A stretch of DNA of 16,974 bases from Catenibacterium mitsuoka_A (GTDB taxonomy: Bacteria; Bacillota_I; Bacilli_A; Erysipelotrichales; Coprobacillaceae): the NCBI RefSeq assembly GCF_964259225.1, contig NZ_CAXVKN010000056.1; one strand, written 5' to 3'. Positions 7,806 to 14,314 of this stretch are shown here, one piece after another. Below the pieces are notes generated by a model. The model had not been told where the DNA came from. It saw nothing but the letters and a program-made list of their open reading frames with translations, and ran no database searches. Each line of letters starts with the position of its first letter. Position 1 is the stretch's first letter. The translations under genes and the position numbers were made by a program.

Positions 7806-8277
7806 ACTTATTAAGAAACAGGACACTATTTCACTTATTATTTTGATTCTTCTTATTCCTGTAGTCACAAGATTAAATGGGAGAGTTAACTTCATCTATA
7901 TTCTTCTTACAAGTAATTATATTACCTTGATTCTAAATATTGCGTGTCTTGTATTGATGTATAAGAAGATCATGATCATCAATGGGATTAACCATACTTT
8001 GATTTTGCGTCAAGGCTATATGAATACAAAACAAAATATCTATGCCTTTATGATCATGACTACACTTCTTTTCTTAGATATTCTCTATGGCTTCTTATTT
8101 CTTGTATATGGTATCTCTCAAATGAGTATCAAGCTACTATTGATGTTAGTTATTTATACATTGATATTTCTATTTGAGATATCCATTATTTACTTACAGT
8201 TCAATAGAAAATCAAATATTCTCTATATCGCTTTACCTATCATTATCAATCTTGCTTATCATTACATGTTCTTCTAG
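7789..8277 (+). CDS. Small ABC transporter membrane subunit, about four TM helices
   Basis: A 162-residue hydrophobic protein with helices at about 13-27, 42-59, 85-108, 114-135 and possibly 144-160. A short basic stretch at Arg74 (LILRQGYMNTKQN) sits between helices and looks like the coupling segment of the third membrane protein in this operon (IIRMGRKKYH). The start overlaps the preceding gene by 17 bases, with GAGGG upstream, which suggests translational coupling. The ATPase follows after 12 bases. The function is inferred from operon context alone. Confidence 0.75.
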   Translation: MTPLLKLIKKQDTISLIILILLIPVVTRLNGRVNFIYILLTSNYITLILNIACLVLMYKKIMIINGINHTLILRQGYMNTKQNIYAFMIMTTLLFLDILYGFLFLVYGISQMSIKLLLMLVIYTLIFLFEISIIYLQFNRKSNILYIALPIIINLAYHYMFF

Positions 8278-8289
8278 GAGGAAATAAAG

Positions 8290-8895
8290 ATGTTGAAAGT
8301 CAATCATATTAAAAAGAGCTTTAAACAAAACACTGTATTAGAAGATATCAATCTAGAAATAAATAAAGCAGAATGTCTCTATATACATGGAAAGAATGGA
8401 TGTGGTAAATCTACACTCTTTAAGATCATCTGCGATATTATTCAAACTGATTCAGGCACTATTGAAAAGAAACCTGATACATATATTGGTGCACTTATAG
8501 AAAATCCAGGATTTATTGAAAATGAATCTTTAAGATTCAATCTTGAGTTTCTTGCTTCTATCAATCATCACTATAATGAAGAAAGAATAAGAGAACTATG
8601 TCATATGTACTCATTAGATTATGATAGTTCTTCCACACTTAAGAATTATTCTGTAGGTATGAGACAAAAAGCAGGTATTATTCAAGCAGTGATGGAAGAT
8701 CAGAACCTTATTTTCTTTGATGAACCAACAAGAGGCTTGGATGAAGAGAGTATTATCGTATTTGAGAATATGGTCAATACACTAGTAGAAGGTGGTAAAA
8801 GTATAGTGATTGCATCACATGACCGCTTAGCACGTGTGAACTATACTCATACCTATTTACTAGAAGAGGGGAAGCTTCAAAGTGAAGACTATTAA
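8290..8895 (+). CDS. ABC transporter ATPase with an E-loop (lantibiotic/bacitracin export type)
   Basis: A 201-residue cytoplasmic ATPase powering the transporter. Walker A is GKNGCGKST (34-42), the signature YSVGM (120-124), Walker B NLIFFDEP (139-146) with catalytic Glu145, the D-loop GLDE (149-152) and the switch His177 (IASHDR). The Q-loop position holds Glu71 in GALIENPGF rather than Gln. This 'E-loop' is known from LanF immunity ATPases and BcrA relatives, which export lantibiotics or bacitracin. It is shorter than average, with a compact helical domain. It has an ideal AGGAGG ribosome site. Its 3' end overlaps the next gene by 14 bases. Peptide resistance or immunity is the best guess. 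Confidence 0.92.
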   Translation: MLKVNHIKKSFKQNTVLEDINLEINKAECLYIHGKNGCGKSTLFKIICDIIQTDSGTIEKKPDTYIGALIENPGFIENESLRFNLEFLASINHHYNEERIRELCHMYSLDYDSSSTLKNYSVGMRQKAGIIQAVMEDQNLIFFDEPTRGLDEESIIVFENMVNTLVEGGKSIVIASHDRLARVNYTHTYLLEEGKLQSEDY

Positions 8896-9361
8896 GAACT
8901 ATGTTTCTCTCTTCATTCTATTTCTAATATGTAGAGAAGTATTTCATATCTCCTTTATTGACTATGCTGATATCAAATACTTCTTTCCTCAAAGATCTAT
9001 TTATATTGCATTTTCACTTCTAGTTAATTACTTGTATTTGAGAATAGTGTTTGATTGTATCTTCCAGTATATTGAAATAGATATATTTTCAATTATCAGA
9101 ATGGGAAGAAAGAAGTATCATGCAATGATGTTCAAAAGAATAGCGTTTACACTTGTTGCATTTGTTTTCTTTTCTATTCTCACTGATTTCTTCTTTTATG
9201 ATATTTGTATCTTAGGACTTATAGGAACAATCTGTGTTGAAATAGGGGTAGGATTATGCATGTCTTTCTTCTATAAAAAACTAGGTTCTCATACGTTCGT
9301 GATTGCATTTATACTTATCATGTTTACTAAATATCTTATTACTTTGACTTCAGGATTTTAG
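8882..9361 (+). CDS. Small ABC transporter membrane subunit, GTG start
   Basis: A 159-residue hydrophobic protein with helices at about 5-22, 38-58, 86-105, 107-130 and 137-156. The loop at Arg73 (IIRMGRKKYHAMMFKR) has the R-x-G plus basic pattern seen in the second membrane subunit. The start is GTG at 8882, within the ATPase gene, preceded by AGAGGGGA about 10 bases upstream. It is the last gene of the operon. Its TAG stop is in the loop of a short terminator-like hairpin. With two small membrane proteins of similar size, it recalls LanE/LanG pairs, but similarity by eye is weak. Confidence 0.75.
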   Translation: MKTIKNYVSLFILFLICREVFHISFIDYADIKYFFPQRSIYIAFSLLVNYLYLRIVFDCIFQYIEIDIFSIIRMGRKKYHAMMFKRIAFTLVAFVFFSILTDFFFYDICILGLIGTICVEIGVGLCMSFFYKKLGSHTFVIAFILIMFTKYLITLTSGF

Positions 9362-9375
9362 TCCTGAAGCCTTTT
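9348..9375 (+). terminator. Weak terminator of the ABC operon
   Basis: An 8-bp stem (9348-9355 with 9362-9369, CTTCAGGA / TCCTGAAG) has loop TTTTAG, which contains the stop codon. Only four T follow, after two C, so read-through into the HAD gene is likely. Confidence 0.55.
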
Positions 9376-9404
9376 GTGTTATGATTGTTTCATGGAGGTG
9401 TTTT

Positions 9405-10154
9405 ATGAAGTTAATATTTTGTGATATGGACGGTTCATTACTAAACCGTCGTTCTAAAATCTCACCACGAACACTAGAGGCACTTATTAAACTAGAAGAG
9501 AAGGGAATAGGCGTTATTCTCTCGAGTGGTCGTCATATTAATAGTTTAAAGAAATATGGTGATATGCTTCATTTTGAAAAATATCCAATGAGTGGCTATT
9601 CATGCAATAATGGACAAGCTTATCATGATCATCTAGGCGAGAATGTACTTGAACATGAACGCTTAAACTATGATGATTACTTAAAAGTAAGAAGATATGC
9701 GAAAGCACATCACTATGGCTTTATTGTCTATATCAATAATAAAAGAGTGATGTTCCATTATAATGAATCCTTGCTTGTTCAATTACTACATTTGCATAAA
9801 CCGATACATGAAGATGCAATATTTGATAAATTTGTCTTTTATGGACGTCCTTCCTTTGACGTTAAGGGACTTGATTATACATGTTCTTTAGTTGATCCTT
9901 ATTGGCTTGAAATAGGACCAAAAGATGTAGACAAAGGAACAATGTTGGAGAAAATTGCACGTTTTCATCATATTGATTTAAAGGATACCATCGCTTTTGG
10001 AAATGGTGAAAATGATCTTCCTATGCTTATTAAGGCAGGAACAGGTGTCGCAATGGGTAATGCACTTGAACATGTGAAAGAACTATCTGATGCAGTATGT
10101 GATGATTGTGATCATGATGGAATAGGTAAATATCTGGAGGACTTACTATTATGA
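9405..10154 (+). CDS. Cof-type HAD-family phosphatase
   Basis: A 249-residue haloacid dehalogenase-type hydrolase, likely acting on sugar phosphates or similar small phosphates in the cytoplasm. The HAD motifs are visible: Asp7 and Asp9 (FCDMDGS), Ser40 (VILSSGR), Lys177 (DVDKGTM) and the acidic Asp204 (FGNGENDLPML). The C2-type cap lies between motifs II and III, as in Cof/YbjI proteins. I start at 9405, since GGAGGTG sits just before that ATG. An in-frame ATG at 9381 would only add eight residues without a ribosome site. The TGA overlaps the AraC-type start as ATGA. The substrate is not predictable. Confidence 0.92.
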   Translation: MKLIFCDMDGSLLNRRSKISPRTLEALIKLEEKGIGVILSSGRHINSLKKYGDMLHFEKYPMSGYSCNNGQAYHDHLGENVLEHERLNYDDYLKVRRYAKAHHYGFIVYINNKRVMFHYNESLLVQLLHLHKPIHEDAIFDKFVFYGRPSFDVKGLDYTCSLVDPYWLEIGPKDVDKGTMLEKIARFHHIDLKDTIAFGNGENDLPMLIKAGTGVAMGNALEHVKELSDAVCDDCDHDGIGKYLEDLLL

Positions 10155-11161
10155 TGAATATGTCAGACTATTATGATTTTTCAGGACAGAAATTCGGGTA
10201 TCCTCTCTCTTTAAGTATTAACAGCTTTGATCGTCATATCTTCTCTAGACAAAAGAGTTTAGAACTCTCTTATGTCTTGCAGGGAGAATACCAGATAGTG
10301 ACAGAGAAGTTTACTTCTAAGTTGTCTAAAGGTGAACTTTTGATGATTGCACCTGGAGATATACATTTAATCTCTCATAAGAAAGATGGAGTGATTCTTA
10401 CAATACATATAGATTTTGATCGTATGACTTCCGCAATGAGTGGGAATAGCACTGAAGCTTTTTCTACAATGATTGTCACAAATCAGGCTTATGATCAATT
10501 AAAAAATAAGATATCAGGAATCCTTAAACTTATTCGACAGGAAAACTATAACCTCTATACTCTTAATGCCTATATGATGGACATCCTTTCTATTGCGTCT
10601 CAGGTTTCTTTCTCTATGTCTTCTCTCCCTTTACAGGATGAAGCCCATAAGAACTATATGCAGGCTATTTTATATATCGATTCTCACTACAATGAGAACT
10701 TAACTTTAGGTGATGTGGCAGATACACTTTCATTCAGTTTAAGTTATACATCCAAATTATTTAAGAAGTTTACTGGTATTACCTTTGTCAAGTATTTAAA
10801 TAGTGTACGTATTCGTGCTTCTTTAGAAGATTTACTAGAAGGAATCAAGAATATATCAGAGATATCAGATGAATGTGGTATGCCTAATTCTAAAGCCTAT
10901 ACAGAAGCGTTTAAAGAAATCTATGGTATATCACCGAGTAATTATAGAAAACGTTTTAAGAAGAATTTGGCACCTACAGAAGAAAGAGAAATGAGCCTCG
11001 ATAACTTTGATGAAATATTAGAAGATTTCATTAATGAAGAAGAAACTATCTACGAAGATGAGAAATGCAAGATTACTTTAAATGCAGAACATATTAAGCT
11101 GGAAACAGAAGAAGAAATAAAAATATCTCAAAATGGTAAGCGTATACAAATTGTTTTATAA
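10151..11161 (+). CDS. AraC-family transcription regulator with acidic C-terminal tail
   Basis: A 336-residue regulator. The N-terminal half (about 20-110) looks like a cupin-type sensor domain (LSYVLQGEYQ, IAPGDIHLIS). The AraC DNA-binding domain covers about 168-271, with two helix-turn-helices (about 184-206 and 233-256) and the closing signature GISPSNYRKRFK. Beyond it lies a 65-residue tail, rich in Glu and Asp (about 275-325), which AraC proteins normally lack. The ATG overlaps the HAD stop, with GGAGG about 10 bases before it, so both are made from one message and probably serve the same sugar or stress response. The target is unknown. Confidence 0.9.
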   Translation: MMNMSDYYDFSGQKFGYPLSLSINSFDRHIFSRQKSLELSYVLQGEYQIVTEKFTSKLSKGELLMIAPGDIHLISHKKDGVILTIHIDFDRMTSAMSGNSTEAFSTMIVTNQAYDQLKNKISGILKLIRQENYNLYTLNAYMMDILSIASQVSFSMSSLPLQDEAHKNYMQAILYIDSHYNENLTLGDVADTLSFSLSYTSKLFKKFTGITFVKYLNSVRIRASLEDLLEGIKNISEISDECGMPNSKAYTEAFKEIYGISPSNYRKRFKKNLAPTEEREMSLDNFDEILEDFINEEETIYEDEKCKITLNAEHIKLETEEEIKISQNGKRIQIVL

Positions 11162-11214
11162 CGGTCATATATTGTCTTCCCTCTATATTAAGAAGGCAAA
11201 ATATGACTGTTTTT
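11161..11214 (+). terminator. Terminator of the HAD-AraC operon
   Basis: A long stem with one A-A mismatch pairs 11161-11170 with 11201-11210 (ACGGTCATAT / ATATGACTGT) and 11172-11179 with 11192-11199 (TTGTCTTC / GAAGGCAA), followed by a T run. It begins on the last base of the stop codon. Confidence 0.8.
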
Positions 11215-11248
11215 ATATATAAGCATGATTTTTTATTCACAAGAGGAG

Positions 11249-11257
11249 TGATATAAT
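11249..11257 (+). promoter_or_regulatory. Extended -10 promoter of the flavin oxidoreductase gene
   Basis: TGATATAAT (11249-11257) is an extended -10 element with no good -35 box. The surrounding AGTGATATAATG is identical to the man promoter. It covers the ATG at 11256, which argues that translation begins further down, at 11283. Confidence 0.55.
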
Positions 11258-11282
11258 GTGGACGAAAGAGAGGAAAATACAA

Positions 11283-13223
11283 ATGAAGGAATTTTCACAT
11301 TTATTTTCACCTATTAAAGTTGGTGAAACAGTTGTAAAAAACAGAGTTTTTATGCCTCCTATCAGTACAAACTTAGCTGATAAGGGTTATGTTACTGATG
11401 CATTAGTGGCTCATTATGCAGCTCGTGCAAAGGGTGGTGTTGGATTAATCGTTACTGAAGTAACTACAGTCGAACCAACATATATCTATTTACCTGGAGA
11501 TATGTCTATTCATGATGATAGCTTTATTCCTGGATGGAAAAAATTAACTGAAGCAGTACATCAGTATGATTGTAAGATTCTACCACAGTTATTCCACCCA
11601 GCTTATATGGCTTTCCCAATTTCTGGTACACCAAGATTAATCGCACCAAGTAATGTAGGACCATATTATGCAAAAGAAGCACCACGTTCAGTCACTAAAG
11701 AAGAATTAAAGGTTATTATTAAACAGTTTGGTGAAGCAGCTTTAAGAGTTAAAACTGCAGGTGCTGACGGTGTTGAAATCCATGCGGCTCATGCTCATGG
11801 TTTATTAGGTGGTTTCTTATCTCCTTTATATAATAAGAGAACAGATGAATACGGAGGAGATATTTCTTGTAGATTAAGACTTACTTTAGAAGTTATTGAA
11901 GAAGTACGTAAAATGTGTGGTAAGGACTTTATTATTGATGTACGTATTTCTGGTGATGAATATACTGATGGTGGTTTAAACATCAATGATATGATTTATG
12001 TATCTAAAAAATTAGAAGCAGCAGGTGTAGATATGCTTCATGTTTCTGGTGGTACAACTATCGCAAGAGGAAGTTCTATTCCAGCACCAGGAACTAAGAT
12101 GGGTTCACATGCATTATTAAGTGAAGAAATCAAGAAGCATGTATCTATTCCAGTGGCAACAGTTGGACGTATTACTGAACCTTGGATTGCAGATGAACTC
12201 ATTGCGAATGATAAAGCAGATATCTGTATGATGGGACGTGCTAACTTATGTGATGCAGAATTCGTTAATAAAGCAATGAATGGTCATGTAGAAGATATTA
12301 GACCATGTATTGGATGCTTACGCTGCTTAACAGGTATTATGTTTGGTAAACGTGTGTCTTGTACAATCAACCCTTCATTAGAAATTGAAAATGAAGATAC
12401 AATTAAAGAAGCAGAAGAAAAGAAGAATATTCTTGTCATTGGTAGTGGACCAGCAGGTATGGAAGCTGCATTTGTAGCTCATAAGAGAGGCCATCATGTT
12501 GTATTATGTGAAAAGGATGATAAGTTAGGTGGAGAAATGAACTTAGCTGCAGTACCTATCGCAAAACAGGATCTAACATTAGTTATCAAGTATATGGCTC
12601 ATAAACTTGAAGGTGTTGATGTAAGATTAAATACAGAAGTGACTTTAGATATGTTACAGAATGAATTCAAGGATTATGAAGTCATTGCAGGTACTGGTGC
12701 TTCTCCAATCGTTATTAATCCATTTACACAGTTTAAATCATGGATGACAGCTGATGATGTACTTGCTGGTAGAGCGTTCCCAGGTCGTAAGATCGTTATT
12801 ATTGGTGGTGGATCAGTAGGATGTGAAACAGCTGATTACTTAGCACCATTAATTAATGACTTATTCCCTAGAAATAGAGATGTCACAGTACTTGAAATGG
12901 CCAATGGTGTTATGATGAATGAATCTGGACCAGGCAGAAGCTTACTTGTAAGAAGAATGATGCAGAAGGGTATCAAGATCATTACAAGTGCTAAGGTAGA
13001 ATCAGTGACTGAAACTGAAATCAACTATACACAAGATGATATGACTCATACTATTAAGGATGCAGATACACTTATCTTTGCGGCTGGTTATAAGAAGAAC
13101 CCAGCTGTAGAAGAAATGCTTCAAGCAAGTGGTCTAAACTATCATATGATTGGGGATGCCCATGAAATCGGTAATATCAAGACAGCTATTACAGAAGGAT
13201 ATAACATCGCAAAAGACTTATAA
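11283..13223 (+). CDS. Old-yellow-enzyme-type NADH:flavin oxidoreductase, Fe-S and FAD domains
   Basis: A 646-residue enzyme of the 2,4-dienoyl-CoA/enoate reductase type, which reduces activated C=C bonds with NAD(P)H through FMN, a 4Fe-4S cluster and FAD. The N-terminal TIM-barrel domain covers about 1-340 (HLFSPIKVG start, EIHAAHAHG at 165-173). The cluster cysteines are 342, 345, 348 and 360. The FAD motif is GSGPAG (387-392) and a second dinucleotide fold has GGGSVG (508-513). BaiCD/BaiH bile-acid enzymes and enoate reductases share this layout, so the substrate stays open. I choose 11283 (AGAGAGGA upstream, usual N-terminus) over the ATG at 11256, which lies in the -10 box but has its own GAGGAG. 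It is convergent with a TetR-type gene. Confidence 0.93.
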   Translation: MKEFSHLFSPIKVGETVVKNRVFMPPISTNLADKGYVTDALVAHYAARAKGGVGLIVTEVTTVEPTYIYLPGDMSIHDDSFIPGWKKLTEAVHQYDCKILPQLFHPAYMAFPISGTPRLIAPSNVGPYYAKEAPRSVTKEELKVIIKQFGEAALRVKTAGADGVEIHAAHAHGLLGGFLSPLYNKRTDEYGGDISCRLRLTLEVIEEVRKMCGKDFIIDVRISGDEYTDGGLNINDMIYVSKKLEAAGVDMLHVSGGTTIARGSSIPAPGTKMGSHALLSEEIKKHVSIPVATVGRITEPWIADELIANDKADICMMGRANLCDAEFVNKAMNGHVEDIRPCIGCLRCLTGIMFGKRVSCTINPSLEIENEDTIKEAEEKKNILVIGSGPAGMEAAFVAHKRGHHVVLCEKDDKLGGEMNLAAVPIAKQDLTLVIKYMAHKLEGVDVRLNTEVTLDMLQNEFKDYEVIAGTGASPIVINPFTQFKSWMTADDVLAGRAFPGRKIVIIGGGSVGCETADYLAPLINDLFPRNRDVTVLEMANGVMMNESGPGRSLLVRRMMQKGIKIITSAKVESVTETEINYTQDDMTHTIKDADTLIFAAGYKKNPAVEEMLQASGLNYHMIGDAHEIGNIKTAITEGYNIAKDL

Positions 13224-13230
13224 AATAATC

Positions 13231-13259
13231 GACCCTCTCAAAAATGAGAGGGTCTTATT
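13231..13259. terminator. Bidirectional terminator
   Basis: A perfect 10-bp stem (13231-13240 with 13245-13254, GACCCTCTCA / TGAGAGGGTC) has loop AAAA and T-rich flanks on both strands. It ends the oxidoreductase gene and the convergent TetR-type gene, whose stop codon lies right at its edge. Confidence 0.9.
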
Positions 13260-13776
13260 ATTTGTGATATACAAATGTCTTAATAATTGTCTGTAGTTCC
13301 TGTTTTGATTCCTTCTTATTACTATTGAGCCATCCCATCATAATATAGTGGAGGGGTGTTAAGAAAGAAATCATAAAATACTTGAAGTACTTCTTAGTAA
13401 AAGGATTATCAAATTCACGAAGAGAGACTTCATCTAGAAAACGCTGCTTCTCCTGTGATAAAAAATCCTGGTAATACCACTTCTCTAATGTAATGAATAT
13501 GGTTGCATGCGCTTCATAGACATCAATTACTTTCATAATAAAATCATCAGACTCTATATAGTCTTTGTCGTCTATTCTATCTAGATAAGTATACTTAAAT
13601 AGATTGAAATAGATTTCCTTTAAAACATCATCCTTAGAACGATAATGGAGATAAAAGGACTGTCTTGATAAATCAGCATTATGACATATCTTTCCTATTG
13701 TCAGATTTTCATAATCACTCTCCTTTAGTAACTCCAAAGTACTTTCATAAAGTCTTTTCTTCGCTTCTTTTTTCAT
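13258..13776 (-). CDS. TetR/AcrR-family transcription regulator
   Basis: A 172-residue regulator. The helix-turn-helix is at about residues 25-46 (LTIGKICHNADLSRQSFYLHY), typical of the family. The C-terminal part (FMISFLTPLHYIMMGWLNSN) resembles the TetR_C_8 ligand domain, like the first TetR-type protein of the window. It has AAAGGCGGA before its ATG. An imperfect inverted repeat sits directly upstream over its probable -10 box, which suggests self-repression. It faces the flavin oxidoreductase tail to tail. Such regulators often control a neighbouring reductase, but I saw no copy of its operator in front of that gene. Confidence 0.9.
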   Translation of the reverse strand: MKKEAKKRLYESTLELLKESDYENLTIGKICHNADLSRQSFYLHYRSKDDVLKEIYFNLFKYTYLDRIDDKDYIESDDFIMKVIDVYEAHATIFITLEKWYYQDFLSQEKQRFLDEVSLREFDNPFTKKYFKYFMISFLTPLHYIMMGWLNSNKKESKQELQTIIKTFVYHK

Positions 13777-13797
13777 AGTGTGATCCGCCTTTAATTC

Positions 13798-13820
13798 AAT
13801 TTTACCTTATTTCAAGGCAA
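13798..13820. promoter_or_regulatory. Candidate operator and -10 box of the second TetR-type gene
   Basis: TTACCTT (13802-13808), a 5-base spacer and AAGGCAA (13814-13820) form an inverted repeat with one mismatch. It overlaps a minus-strand TAAAAT (13798-13803), the likely -10 box, at the right distance upstream of the start codon. This is a classic place for TetR self-repression. No clear -35 box is seen. Confidence 0.5.
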
Positions 13821-13849
13821 TAAAAAAGCATCAACTCTTTTGGAGTTGA
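13821..13849 (-). terminator. Terminator of the small minus-strand gene
   Basis: On the minus strand a 7-bp stem (13849-13843 with 13837-13831, TCAACTC / GAGTTGA) with a 5-nt loop is followed by TGCTTTTTTATT. It lies 32 bases past the stop of the 94-residue protein. Confidence 0.7.
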
Positions 13850-13880
13850 AACTTTTCGCTTTATATGTCATATTTTACAT

Positions 13881-14165
13881 TTATTTGTTTTGAAAAGCTC
13901 TGTTATCTATCTCTATCACATTCCAAAACAAAGCATATCCATCTTTACCGCCACTATTAGCCCAGGCACTTTCCTTGTGTATCTCGCCACGAGGACTCCA
14001 GTCATACTTATCTTCCTCACATGATTCAATGTCAATATTCAATGAATCAAATGTCTTAGATGCACTCTCGTACAATGCCTTCACTGCTTCAACGCGCGTT
14101 TGAAATAATCCTTCTACTTCAATGTTTTCTCCGTTTTCCATGTCACCATAAATGACTGCATACAT
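13881..14165 (-). CDS. Small acidic protein of unknown function
   Basis: A 94-residue soluble protein that I do not recognise. It has no membrane segment, signal peptide or Cys pair. The composition is acidic, with a central IESCEEDKYDWSPRGE stretch and an aromatic end (YALFWNVIEID). It is probably real: it has a consensus promoter (TTAACA, 17 bases, TATAAT), a GAAGGTG ribosome site and its own terminator, so it is a monocistronic unit. It is divergent from the fructose PTS gene and might share regulation with it, but nothing shows a functional link. Confidence 0.75.
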   Translation of the reverse strand: MYAVIYGDMENGENIEVEGLFQTRVEAVKALYESASKTFDSLNIDIESCEEDKYDWSPRGEIHKESAWANSGGKDGYALFWNVIEIDNRAFQNK

Positions 14166-14188
14166 AGTAACACCTTCTTTCTTCTTCT

Positions 14189-14217
14189 ATTATAGTCTCA
14201 TTACTTACGACTGTTAA
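14189..14217 (-). promoter_or_regulatory. Consensus promoter of the small acidic protein
   Basis: On the minus strand TTAACA (14217-14212), a 17-bp spacer and TATAAT (14194-14189) form a near-perfect sigma-A promoter, with the start codon about 24 bases downstream of the -10 box. Confidence 0.75.
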
Positions 14218-14277
14218 ATAATAAGAAAAATAATTTCTTCTAAACATAATATTACTGTACTTATATACACAAAATTA

Positions 14278-14286
14278 TGCTAGAAT
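14278..14286 (+). promoter_or_regulatory. Extended -10 promoter of the fructose PTS gene
   Basis: TGCTAGAAT (14278-14286) is an extended -10 element 28 bases before the ATG. The -35 region is poor. The rest of the gap back to the divergent promoter (14218-14277) is AT-rich, and I see no clear cre or FruR site in it. Confidence 0.5.
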
Positions 14287-14314
14287 GCATGTATATCATA
14301 ACTAGGAGATTAAT

